Of a stretch of 64,000 bases of DNA, positions 52,682 through 61,689 are shown piece by piece. A program made the translations under genes and the position numbers. A model generated the notes under the pieces. It was given only the letters and a program-made list of their open reading frames with translations. It did no database searches and was not told the DNA's origin. This DNA is from Lachnocurva sp045579705. GTDB taxonomy: Bacteria; Bacillota; Clostridia; Lachnospirales; Lachnospiraceae. Where the stretch lies: NCBI GenBank assembly GCA_045579705.1, contig JAZNMP010000019.1:1-64000 (forward strand). The letters run 5' to 3'. Position 1 is the first letter of the stretch; every line of letters starts with the position of its first letter.

Positions 52682-54067
52682 ATGTTAGAAAGTATTAGAA
52701 AGAAATATGTAGGAGATAAATTCTTCTATAAGAGATATATCGCTATAGCTACGCCGATGATCATTCAGAATGCGATTACGAATTTCGTAAGCTTTCTCGA
52801 TAATATCATGGTTGGCAGACTGGGACAGGAAGCTATCTCTGCGGTTGCTACAGTAAACCAGTTGTATTTCGTACTGTCATTGGCTGTGTTTGGTGCTGTA
52901 TCTGCTGGAAGCATATACGGAGCGCAGTATTATGGAAAGGGTGACCATGAAGGCCATATGTATACGTTCCGTTTTAAACTATATATGGCTGTGTTTATGT
53001 CGCTGTTGGGAATCATTATATTTAAGTGCTTCGGTAGGGAGCTTATTTCGCTGTATCTGACCGAGAGTAAGGGTGCGTCGGTAGAAACGGCACTGGCACT
53101 TGCTCTGCAGTACTTAAGTATAATCCTAATAGGTCTGGTACCGTTTGCAATAAACCAGGCGTATGCAACTAATATCAAAGAAACCGGCAGAACGGTAATT
53201 CCGATGCTGGCCGGAATGGTTGCTGTAGGTACAAACGCTATATTGGATTACTGTCTGATCTTTGGATTTGGTCCATTTCCGGAGCTGGGAGTAACGGGAG
53301 CTGCGATAGCTACAGTAATCGCCAGATATGTAGAAGCTTCTATAGTAATAATATGGGCACATACTCATCCTAAATTGAACAGGTATCTGAAGCATGCGTA
53401 TACAGGCTTTGGTATTCCTATAGATATCTTTAACAGGATTATCATAAAGGGTGCGCCTCTCATGGTAAATGAGGTTCTATGGGCTATGGGAATCAGTGCT
53501 GTAACACAGAGCTATAGCGTTCGAGGGATGAATGTGCTTACGGCGATGAGTATTACAAACACGGTGGCGAATTTGTTTAATATCGTATTCATTCAGCTAG
53601 GTGGATGTATTAGTATCATAGTCGGTCAGCTTCTGGGAGCGGGAGAACTCGAGCAGGCAAAAGATGCTGATAATAAGATGATAGCTTTCTCGGTATTCTG
53701 TTGCATGATAATGGCTGGCATAATGTACGCCTGTGGCGGACTTTTTCCGCAAATATATAATGTCGGCAGAGAGATTAGGACGATTGCGACGGAGCTCATA
53801 GCGATAAATGCTATGTGGATGCCGTTCTGTTCATTTAGCCACTGCTCGTATTTCACACTGAGATCGGGAGGAAAGACGTTCGTTACGTTCCTGTTTGATT
53901 CGGTGTTTACATGTGTAGTTATGGCGCCGCTGGCTTTTGTGCTGGCGCATTATACGGCATTACCGATACTGGCGGTGTATTTTTTCGTACAGGGCACGGA
54001 AATCGTAAAGAGTATCCTCGGGTACTTTATGGTGAAAAGTAATGTATGGTTAGTTCAAATGGTGTAA
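52682..54067 (+). CDS. MATE-family multidrug exporter
   Basis: A 461-residue transporter with twelve predicted membrane helices and two MatE half-domains. ATPMIIQNAITNFVSFLDNIMVGRLGQEAISAV at the N-terminus and the second repeat, beginning at KGAPLMVNEVLWAMGIS, are characteristic. Members export cationic drugs with Na+ or H+ antiport. It is probably co-transcribed with the alcohol dehydrogenase. Its 3' end runs into a 124-base gap with long-range inverted repeats (AAACGCTATC near 54106, GGATATGGCGTTT near 54151) before the APC gene. Confidence 0.93.
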   Translation: MLESIRKKYVGDKFFYKRYIAIATPMIIQNAITNFVSFLDNIMVGRLGQEAISAVATVNQLYFVLSLAVFGAVSAGSIYGAQYYGKGDHEGHMYTFRFKLYMAVFMSLLGIIIFKCFGRELISLYLTESKGASVETALALALQYLSIILIGLVPFAINQAYATNIKETGRTVIPMLAGMVAVGTNAILDYCLIFGFGPFPELGVTGAAIATVIARYVEASIVIIWAHTHPKLNRYLKHAYTGFGIPIDIFNRIIIKGAPLMVNEVLWAMGISAVTQSYSVRGMNVLTAMSITNTVANLFNIVFIQLGGCISIIVGQLLGAGELEQAKDADNKMIAFSVFCCMIMAGIMYACGGLFPQIYNVGREIRTIATELIAINAMWMPFCSFSHCSYFTLRSGGKTFVTFLFDSVFTCVVMAPLAFVLAHYTALPILAVYFFVQGTEIVKSILGYFMVKSNVWLVQMV

Positions 54068-54191
54068 AAATAGTAGATATTTTCCTGAATTTATGATATA
54101 AATTTAAACGCTATCGTCTTTTGTTATGGGTAGTGATTAAATTTATGAAAGGATATGGCGTTTTTAGAAAAAACGTCGTGAGAAGGGAAAT

Positions 54192-55730
54192 ATGAAAGAG
54201 AAAAAACTCGGACTTATGTCTCTCATTCTGATGATTTTTACATCAGTCTACGGATTTAATAATATCCCTAGATCATTTTATTTGATGGGATACGCTGCTA
54301 TTCCTTGGTTTGTAGTATCAGGTATTCTATTCTTTATTCCATTTGCATTCATGGTAGCTGAATTCGGTTCAGCGTTCCGTAATGAATCTGGTGGTATGTA
54401 CTCATGGATGGAGAAATCGGTTGGACCTAAATATGCATTCATCGGAACTTTTATGTGGTACACATCTTATGTACTTTGGATGGTAAACGTATCATCTGGT
54501 ATTTGGGTGCCTGTTTCAAACATCCTCTTTGGTGAAGATAGCACAGCAAACTGGTCTTTCTTTGGTTCAGATTTGATTTCCGGATCTAGAATGCTTGGAA
54601 TTATGGCTGTAATCTTTTTCATCTTTGTAACTTACTTTGATGCAAAAGGTATCGACAAAATCAGCAAGGTTACATCTATCGGTGGTACAGCGGTACTCGC
54701 TATTAATATCATCGTAGTTATTGGTTCTATCGTTATGATTATCACTCGTCATGGTCAGCTTGAGCAGCCATTTAGAGGAATGGAATCACTTACAGTTCCT
54801 CTTAATGTAGCATATCAGGGAAGCCCTATTATGATTCTTTCCTTTATCGTATATGCGCTCTTTGCTTACGGCGGAATCGAAGCTGTAGGTGGACTCGTTG
54901 ACAAGACTGAGAATCCAAAGAAGAACTTCCCGAAGGGAATCGTAACAGCAGCTATGGTTATCGTAGTTGGTTATGCACTTCTCATCATGCTCGTAGGTTC
55001 ATTTACAAACTACAGCGACATTCTCGGTTCTGACAAGATTACACTTGGAAACGTATCATACGTAATCATGTCAAACTTTGCTGCTGAAGTAGGTAAGGCT
55101 TTCGGAGCATCAGCTGCGATGCAGGTAACATTAGCTCATGGATTTGCACGTGTATATGCGCTTATTATGCTTCTCGCACTTATGGGAGCTATGTTTACAC
55201 TCGTATATTCACCTCTTAAGCAGATCATCGACGGAACACCAAAGGAACTTTGGCCAGGAAAGATGGGCGAGATTACTGAAGATGGTATGCCAAAGAACGC
55301 TATGTGGATTCAGTGCGCTATTGTTTGCGTTATGATTCTCCTCGTTTCTTTCGGTGGTGATACTATGCAGCAGTTCTTCCTCATCCTCACAGCGATGGTA
55401 AATGTAGGAATGACAGTTCCATATATCTTCGTTTCTTTTGCCTTCCCTATGTTTAAGAAGATGAAGGACGTAGATCGCAGTTTCGTAGTATTCAAATCTC
55501 AGAAGTCAGCAAACTTCTGGGGCTATGTAGTAACACTTACACTTGTATTTGCAAATGTGTTCGCTATCATCCAGCCAGCACTTCAGGGTGATTTTGCTAC
55601 TACATTCTGGTCACTTAGTGGTCCTGTAATCTTTGGTTTTGCTGCTTGGATTATTTACACTCGTTATGAGAAAAAAGTAGCTTCAAACGAGAGTGATGCC
55701 ACAGCAGAAGAGGAGTCAACAGAGGCTTAA
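54192..55730 (+). CDS. APC-superfamily amino acid transporter (YjeM-like)
   Basis: A 512-residue transporter with about twelve membrane helices. The N-terminus TSVYGFNNIPRSFYLMGYAAIPW resembles YjeM and related glutamate/GABA-type antiporters. The mid-region FALFAYGGIEAVGGLVDKTE-type segment around residues 215-240 is the helix 6 substrate site of the APC fold. The last ~20 residues are acidic. The substrate is not assigned. Codons are those of highly expressed genes. RBS AGAAGGG. Confidence 0.88.
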   Translation: MKEKKLGLMSLILMIFTSVYGFNNIPRSFYLMGYAAIPWFVVSGILFFIPFAFMVAEFGSAFRNESGGMYSWMEKSVGPKYAFIGTFMWYTSYVLWMVNVSSGIWVPVSNILFGEDSTANWSFFGSDLISGSRMLGIMAVIFFIFVTYFDAKGIDKISKVTSIGGTAVLAINIIVVIGSIVMIITRHGQLEQPFRGMESLTVPLNVAYQGSPIMILSFIVYALFAYGGIEAVGGLVDKTENPKKNFPKGIVTAAMVIVVGYALLIMLVGSFTNYSDILGSDKITLGNVSYVIMSNFAAEVGKAFGASAAMQVTLAHGFARVYALIMLLALMGAMFTLVYSPLKQIIDGTPKELWPGKMGEITEDGMPKNAMWIQCAIVCVMILLVSFGGDTMQQFFLILTAMVNVGMTVPYIFVSFAFPMFKKMKDVDRSFVVFKSQKSANFWGYVVTLTLVFANVFAIIQPALQGDFATTFWSLSGPVIFGFAAWIIYTRYEKKVASNESDATAEEESTEA

Positions 55731-55733
55731 GGT

Positions 55734-55751
55734 ATTGTATTAAAATACAAT
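55734..55751. other. Perfect hairpin after the APC transporter
   Basis: ATTGTATT-AA-AATACAAT directly after the stop codon. There is no T run, so it is an RNA stem of unknown use rather than a clear terminator. Confidence 0.45.
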
Positions 55752-55853
55752 AGTTGATAGAATTTACAGATTCTTAATGGATTATTTCTTAAAAATTCTC
55801 TACAATTAGGTTGGAGTGTCTAAACCGGTCATAATTGTAAGGGAGATTAAGGT

Positions 55854-58800
55854 ATGCTTAACATGCACCTGAATAGTCCGTTAAAGACAATTAAATTAAT
55901 AAAGAATAACAAAAAGAGCATTCTAGCATTATGTCTATTGAATGCTCTTTTTTTGTTTAATATTTTTGGAACTGCACTCGAGGTTGAGGCGGCAGGAAAA
56001 CGTGCCAGTGACTTATCGCAAGACGGTTATGCAAATATCCTTTATGACAATACGAATGGACTTCCTACGTCTGAGGCGAATGATATCGTCGAGACGAAGG
56101 ATGGAATCATATGGATTGGAAGTTATAGTGGTCTGATTAAATATGATGGTAAGGATTTCGAACGTGTAGATTCGACTACAGGTATTTCGAGTGTAGTGCG
56201 TCTGTTTGTGGACACAAAGAATCGACTTTGGATTGGTACGAATGATAATGGTGTGGCAGTAATGGAAAAAGGTAAGTTTACTTTTTTCAATATAACAAAT
56301 GGCCTAAAGTCGTCATCAATTCGTTCTATCGTGGAGGATTCAAAGGGGAATATTTATGTCGCTACAACTAATGGAATCGCGTATATAGATAAGAAGATGA
56401 AGATTCATAGCATAGATGATTCTGAGATTCGCGATATCTACACGAGATCTCTGGTTATGGGCAAGGATGATGTCGCATATGGAATCACGATGGATGGAGA
56501 TGTTTACACTCTAAAGAATCAAAAACTTGAGAGGTTCTATCCGGTGGCAGATTTGCAGATTAAGGGTGCTAGAGCAATAGGTCTGGATGAGAAAAAGAAT
56601 GGGATAATCTATCTGGGCACAAAGGAATCCGAAATCTATAGGGTCAATATGAATAATGGGCTAGAGATAGTAGACCAGATGGATGTAGCTCCTCTTAGCA
56701 GTATCAACAAGATTAAAGGCTATGAAGGAAATCTCTGGGTGTGTGCGGATAATGGTATTTCGTTCCAGCAGGATGGCGAGTTTGTACATCTGGATAATCT
56801 GCCGATGGACAATGCTATAGAGAATATCATGGTAGATTATCAGGGAAATCTGTGGTTTACGTCTTCCAGACAGGGTGTCCTAAAAATCGTACCGAGTAGA
56901 TTCTCAGATATATTTGAAAGATATCATTTAAAAGATGAGGTTGTTAACTCTACCTGTCTGTATAACGACGATTTATACATAGGAAAGGATAAAGGACTGA
57001 CCGTAATCCATGATAAAGCAGTTGCTGACAGTCTTCGGATGAAGAGCATAAAGAATGCGTCTGGAAGAAAAATAAAACAGCGAGACCTGTTAAAACTGCT
57101 AGAAGATATAAAGATTCGCTCGATTATCTGTGCAAAGGATAATACGCTGTGGATTTCAACTTTTTCAAAGTACGGATTGATCAGCGTAAAGGAATCTGAG
57201 GTGGTTTGCTACACGGAAGAAGACGGTATGCCTTCGAGCAGAGTACGTGCAGTGGCTGAATCTAAAGATGGCTCGGTCCTAGCAGCCTGCACAGGTGGTG
57301 TGGCTGTGGTTCGAGACGGGAAGGTAGAGACGATTTATAACGACAAGTCAGGAATCACAAATACGGAGGTCCTTACTGTTTGTGAAACGAAGAATGGCGA
57401 TAGAATTATAGGAACTGATGGTGGAGGAATCTTTGTCTTAAGAGGAGATAAGGTAGAACACATAGACCAGAAGTCGGGCTTGAGTTCGGGAATCATCATG
57501 CGACTAAAGTATGATGAGAAACGGGATTTGACCTGGATAGTAACGAGTAATGCGATAGGAATTTTGACATCGGATTACAAGGTAAAGATGCTGAATAAAT
57601 TCCCATACTCAAACAACTTTGATATGTATGAGAGTCGCAAGGGTGAGATGTGGATTCTCAGTAGTAACGGTGTGTATGTAATCGAAACCGGGAAATTGCT
57701 GAAGAATCATAAGTTGACCCCGATGTTCTATAACAAAGAAAACGGTCTCCAGGTTATAGCTACAGCTAACTCCTATAGTTGTCTCGAGCCGAACGGAGAT
57801 TTATATATCGCTGGATCGACAGGTGTTTCGAAAGTAAATATCGAGAACGATTTCGAGAATGTAGACAAGATAAAGGTAGGACTTCAGTACATAAATGTAG
57901 ATGGAAAGAAAATTTATCCAAACAAAAACAATGTATTTAAACTGGATTCGGACGCGAAGAGGGTTACTTTTTACCTGGGAGTATATACTTATTCACTTAT
58001 AAATCCTAAAGTCACAGTTTCGCTGAGAGGTTTTGGTGATAAGAAGAGTACAGTTAGCAGAAGTGATCTTTCGCCTATCGTATATACAAACCTAAGGGGA
58101 GGAAAATACAGTTTTGATGTAGAAGTAGTCAGTTCAAACGGAGAAGAGGTAAAGAAATACTCATTCGACGTAGTGAAGCAGAAAGCTGTCTACGAGCATA
58201 TGTGGTTTAACATCTTTCTGTTGTTGTCTCTAATCAATGTGGCAGCGCTCCTCATTCATAGAAAGTATAAACAGAAGACTGATGAAATCAGGAAGAAGGC
58301 AGAAGAACAGAAACTCTTGATTGGTGAAATCGTAGAGGCTTTTGCAAAGACCATCGATATGAAGGACAAATACACAAACGGTCATTCCGGTCGAGTGGCT
58401 GTGTATACCTCTCTGCTCGCACGAGAGCTGGGATACGATGAAGATACCGTCTGGAAGTACTACAATATTGCGTTGATGCATGATATAGGAAAGATAGGTA
58501 TTCCGGAGAGCGTTCTGAATAAACCGGGCAAGCTCACTGATGAAGAATATGAGATTATGAAGCAGCATACTGTCTTAGGATATAACGCACTTAAGGATAT
58601 CAGTATTATGCCGGAGATTGCGGTTGGAGCAGGCGCGCATCATGAAAGATGGGATGGAAAAGGTTATCCTCGGGGTATCAAAGGAGACGAGATTCCTCGA
58701 GTGGCACAGATTATCGCAGTTGCGGATACATTTGATGCGATGTACTCGACTCGTCCTTATCGAAAGCGTATGCCGTTTGAGAAGGTTGTATCTATCATAC

Positions 58801-58898
58801 GAGATGCAGCAGGAACTCAGCTGACTGCTGATGTAGTAGACGCATTTCTACGCCTCGTAGACAAAGGATATTTTAAAGCGCCGGATGAAGAGGAATAG
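55854..58898 (+). CDS. Extracellular beta-propeller receptor fused to cytoplasmic HD-GYP phosphodiesterase
   Basis: A 1014-residue membrane protein. An N-terminal hydrophobic segment (~23-46) ends EVEAAG. Residues ~55-690 contain many Reg_prop repeats (NDIVETKDGIIWIGSYSGLIKY type) forming a two-part propeller. A Y_Y_Y-like domain (~700-770) then leads to one membrane helix (~783-803). The cytoplasmic part is an HD-GYP domain: H876-D877 in LMHDIGKIGIP, HHE at 929-931 and WDGKGYP, all intact. Binding of an outside ligand, often a glycan, would control cyclic-di-GMP breakdown. In known propeller proteins the output is usually a histidine kinase or GGDEF. RBS AAGGGAGA. It is a single-gene unit. 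Confidence 0.9.
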   Translation: MLNMHLNSPLKTIKLIKNNKKSILALCLLNALFLFNIFGTALEVEAAGKRASDLSQDGYANILYDNTNGLPTSEANDIVETKDGIIWIGSYSGLIKYDGKDFERVDSTTGISSVVRLFVDTKNRLWIGTNDNGVAVMEKGKFTFFNITNGLKSSSIRSIVEDSKGNIYVATTNGIAYIDKKMKIHSIDDSEIRDIYTRSLVMGKDDVAYGITMDGDVYTLKNQKLERFYPVADLQIKGARAIGLDEKKNGIIYLGTKESEIYRVNMNNGLEIVDQMDVAPLSSINKIKGYEGNLWVCADNGISFQQDGEFVHLDNLPMDNAIENIMVDYQGNLWFTSSRQGVLKIVPSRFSDIFERYHLKDEVVNSTCLYNDDLYIGKDKGLTVIHDKAVADSLRMKSIKNASGRKIKQRDLLKLLEDIKIRSIICAKDNTLWISTFSKYGLISVKESEVVCYTEEDGMPSSRVRAVAESKDGSVLAACTGGVAVVRDGKVETIYNDKSGITNTEVLTVCETKNGDRIIGTDGGGIFVLRGDKVEHIDQKSGLSSGIIMRLKYDEKRDLTWIVTSNAIGILTSDYKVKMLNKFPYSNNFDMYESRKGEMWILSSNGVYVIETGKLLKNHKLTPMFYNKENGLQVIATANSYSCLEPNGDLYIAGSTGVSKVNIENDFENVDKIKVGLQYINVDGKKIYPNKNNVFKLDSDAKRVTFYLGVYTYSLINPKVTVSLRGFGDKKSTVSRSDLSPIVYTNLRGGKYSFDVEVVSSNGEEVKKYSFDVVKQKAVYEHMWFNIFLLLSLINVAALLIHRKYKQKTDEIRKKAEEQKLLIGEIVEAFAKTIDMKDKYTNGHSGRVAVYTSLLARELGYDEDTVWKYYNIALMHDIGKIGIPESVLNKPGKLTDEEYEIMKQHTVLGYNALKDISIMPEIAVGAGAHHERWDGKGYPRGIKGDEIPRVAQIIAVADTFDAMYSTRPYRKRMPFEKVVSIIRDAAGTQLTADVVDAFLRLVDKGYFKAPDEEE

Positions 58899-58901
58899 AG
58901 G

Positions 58902-58986
58902 TCTAGTCCTTTTAATATATTTTAAGGTGAGGTAAAATATAAAGTTAAGATAAGAGACTAGATATATCACAATACTCGATGTGATA
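58902..58986 (+). promoter_or_regulatory. Structured leader upstream of the Mur ligase gene
   Basis: The 104-base gap holds nested inverted repeats: TCTAGTC (58902-58908) with GACTAGA (58956-58962), enclosing a CCTT...AAGG hairpin (58908-58927), and TATCACA-N8-TGTGATA (58965-58986) directly before the RBS. These could be operators or a folded 5' leader. Confidence 0.4.
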
Positions 58987-59002
58987 GACGAGAGGAACAA
59001 AG

Positions 59003-60508
59003 ATGGAATTAGTACTACATACATTAGCAGATTACGAGAAACTCCTTTCCGAGGCTGGAATCGTAGTTTCATCCGAGATAGAAGACGGTAACACAGAGGT
59101 GTCCCATATTTCGTACAACTCACAGGCGGTAACACCTGGAACCTTGTTCGTATGTAAGGGACTACATTTCTCAGTAAACTATTTGCAGGATGCCCTGAAG
59201 GCAGGGGCTATAGCTTATATAGCAGAGAAAAAATATAACGAGGTCGAAGGCGTGCCTCATATCATCGTAAATGATATGCGTTTGGCATTGGCCTTGATCG
59301 CGAACTTCTATTATGACGATGTATGGAAGTTTTTAAAGGCTGTTGGAATAACTGGAACAAAAGGTAAATCAACTACGACTCATTTTATGAAGTTTATCCT
59401 GGATGCTTATGAGCAGGAACAGGGCTCAGGCGTGAGAAGTGCTTACCTGACAGGAATTCATAATTATGATGGTGTTCTCGATGAGAAATCACATTTGACT
59501 ACAGCAGAAACTTTTGATTTGCACGAGCATTTCTATAATGCTGTTTCTTCAAATATCAACTACCTGACGATGGAAGTTTCTAGCCAGGCGCTTAAGTATC
59601 ACAGAACATATGGAGTAGGTTTTGAAGTAGGATGTTTCCTGAATATCGGCCAGGATCATATTAGCGCTCACGAGCACAAAGACTTCGCAGATTACTTTGG
59701 TTCAAAGCTTAAACTCTTTGACCAGTGCAGGATAGCATGTGTTAATCTCGATTCTGATCATGCGGATGAAGTGTTGGCTGCGGCGAAGAGAGGCAAACAT
59801 GTAGAGCGCGTGGTTACTTTTTCCGAAAGGGAAGAGGCTGACGTATATGCATACGACATCGTTCCTTCAAATGGTGGAATAGATTTTAAAGTAAAGACAT
59901 CAGAATTCGATGAGAGCTTTAGAATCGAGATTCCGGGATTGTTTAATGTGGCAAATGCTCTCGCAGCAGTGGCTATTAGCTATGCTCTGGGTGTTTCGGT
60001 AAGCGCTATTAGAACTGGACTCGAGACAGCGCATGTCAGTGGACGTATGGAAAAAGTATTTAAAGATGGAAAGATTGCTATCGTAGACTATGCACATAAC
60101 AAGCTTTCTTTTGAGACTTTGTTTAAGGCGATGAAGAAAGAATTCCCGGATAGAAAACTCTATGTCGTATTTGGATGCCCAGGTGGAAAGGCATACGATA
60201 GAAGACGCGAAATGGGCGACTTGGCAGGTGAGTATTGCGATAGAGTATATCTGACAGAGGATGATGCGGGAGAGGAAGAAATCCTGGATATCTGTCAGGA
60301 GATTGAGAAGTATGTAAGAATGCATGATTGTGTTGAAGAGATCGTCCTGGACAGAACAGAAGCTATTCGCAAAGCTGTAGCAGACATGGATGATAAGACG
60401 GTATTGATAATCGCTGGAAAGGGACATGAGACAGACCAGAAGAGAGGCACGAAGTATGTTCCTATGAAATCAGATTATGACACTGTGAAAGAGATACTCG
60501 GAGTCTAG
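59003..60508 (+). CDS. murE: MurE-like UDP-N-acetylmuramoyl-tripeptide synthetase
   Basis: A 501-residue Mur ligase. The ATP loop is GITGTKGKSTTTHF, and the middle and C-terminal domains are complete (EVSSQALKYHRTYG, GRMEKVFKDGKIAIVDYAHN, FGCPGGKAYDRRREMG). It adds the third residue of the stem peptide. In diaminopimelate-adding MurE the specificity motif is DNPR. Here the equivalent is D420-D421-A-G, closer to lysine-type enzymes, so lysine or another residue is possible. It is not in a dcw cluster and may be a second MurE. The next gene's RBS overlaps its stop region. Confidence 0.88.
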   Translation: MELVLHTLADYEKLLSEAGIVVSSEIEDGNTEVSHISYNSQAVTPGTLFVCKGLHFSVNYLQDALKAGAIAYIAEKKYNEVEGVPHIIVNDMRLALALIANFYYDDVWKFLKAVGITGTKGKSTTTHFMKFILDAYEQEQGSGVRSAYLTGIHNYDGVLDEKSHLTTAETFDLHEHFYNAVSSNINYLTMEVSSQALKYHRTYGVGFEVGCFLNIGQDHISAHEHKDFADYFGSKLKLFDQCRIACVNLDSDHADEVLAAAKRGKHVERVVTFSEREEADVYAYDIVPSNGGIDFKVKTSEFDESFRIEIPGLFNVANALAAVAISYALGVSVSAIRTGLETAHVSGRMEKVFKDGKIAIVDYAHNKLSFETLFKAMKKEFPDRKLYVVFGCPGGKAYDRRREMGDLAGEYCDRVYLTEDDAGEEEILDICQEIEKYVRMHDCVEEIVLDRTEAIRKAVADMDDKTVLIIAGKGHETDQKRGTKYVPMKSDYDTVKEILGV

Positions 60509-60525
60509 TGAAAAAGGGGGCTTAT

Positions 60526-61347
60526 ATGAGTGAATTAGAAGAGAAGGCTGTACTGATTTCGGTACTAGAGGATTTGTTTAATAAAACTGAATATAATCCG
60601 GATTATGTAGAGACCAGTGAAATCCTGGCTTTTGCTATCGAGGTCTTAGAACACTACGATGAATGTGACCTCATGGAACTGGCAGAGGATTTGCAGGACG
60701 CTGATGAGACTGTTGAGATGCATCCGGATGTTGCAAAGTTTGTGGTTTCTGTTTATGAGAGTGAAATCGAAGACGGAAACAGCGATGCGATGTGTAATCT
60801 CGGTGCGATGTATTATGTAGGACGTTTTGGCGAACAGAGTTATGAGAAAGCTTTCGAGCTGTATGAGATGTCCTATGAAGCTGGAAATATTCAGGCAGCA
60901 GAGAACCTGGGATATTGTTATTATTACGGTCGTTACGTGGATGTAGACTATGAGCGAGCTTTTAAGTTCTTTGTAAAGGGGGCTTTGATAGGTTCGATTC
61001 GCTCACTTTATAAGGTGGCTGATTTCTATAGATATGGTTACTTCGTAGATCAGGATACAGTTGAAGCCTACAATATTTATATGAGATGTATGGAGACTAT
61101 GACAGAGGATGAAGTTGACGATGTCGGAGCAGATATCTTTGTCAGAGTAGGTGATTGTAGTTATGAAGGTGTAGGAACACCTGTCGATATTGAGACTGCA
61201 TATATATTCTATTCTAGAGCGGAGATCCTCCTGTACCAGAGATTGATGCAGGGTGATTATTTTATGAAAGATAATCTGAAAAAAGTTCAGGAACGTTTGG
61301 AAATCATCAGAAAACAGGCAAATGCTAGTATTTTTAAAGAGAAATAG
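60526..61347 (+). CDS. Sel1-repeat protein
   Basis: A 273-residue soluble protein. Four or more Sel1-like helical repeats occupy ~85-230 (DAMCNLGAMYYVGRFGEQSY, AAENLGYCYYYGRYVDVDYE, SLYKVADFYRYGYFVDQD). Such repeats form a solenoid for protein-protein contacts. ATG 60526 follows AAAAAGGGGG; a GTG at 60508 overlaps the murE stop but lacks a site. No signal peptide. Its place next to murE hints at a wall-related partner; function unknown. Confidence 0.86.
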   Translation: MSELEEKAVLISVLEDLFNKTEYNPDYVETSEILAFAIEVLEHYDECDLMELAEDLQDADETVEMHPDVAKFVVSVYESEIEDGNSDAMCNLGAMYYVGRFGEQSYEKAFELYEMSYEAGNIQAAENLGYCYYYGRYVDVDYERAFKFFVKGALIGSIRSLYKVADFYRYGYFVDQDTVEAYNIYMRCMETMTEDEVDDVGADIFVRVGDCSYEGVGTPVDIETAYIFYSRAEILLYQRLMQGDYFMKDNLKKVQERLEIIRKQANASIFKEK

Positions 61348-61356
61348 AGGGGTTAG

Positions 61357-61626
61357 ATGATTAGGAAACGATTTAGATTTAGTGGTCGAGTGCAGGGTGT
61401 CGGATTTAGATATAGAACCCAGATGATGGCGATGGAGTTGGGCTTGGCAGGCTGGGTTATGAATGAATATGACGGATCGGTTTTGATGGAAGTGCAAGGG
61501 GCGGAGAGTCAGATCGATAGACTGCTGGATCGTTTGTTTAATAGCAGATTCATCGCGATAACGGACTATGATTCTGAGGTGATACCGTTAGAAGAAAGTA
61601 GTTCATTTGAGATTCGCGGTTATTAA
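61357..61626 (+). CDS. acyP: Acylphosphatase
   Basis: An 89-residue enzyme that hydrolyses acyl phosphates. The phosphate-binding loop GRVQGVGFRYRTQ contains the essential Arg, and the catalytic Asn is in AGWVMNEYDGSV. Length is canonical. RBS AGAGGGG, nine bases after the Sel1 gene. A small hairpin (CGTTCT-GGGG-AGAACG, 61634-61649) lies just downstream. Confidence 0.95.
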   Translation: MIRKRFRFSGRVQGVGFRYRTQMMAMELGLAGWVMNEYDGSVLMEVQGAESQIDRLLDRLFNSRFIAITDYDSEVIPLEESSSFEIRGY

Positions 61627-61689
61627 TCTGAAGCGTTCTGGGGAGAACGTGTAAAGGAAGAGGGAGTTAAAGAAAAAGGAGGAGTAAAA

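Noticed and set aside
55734..55751. Hairpin after the APC gene as a rho-independent terminator
   Set aside because: Perfect stem but A/T-only pairs around it and no T tract downstream; kept only as a structural feature.
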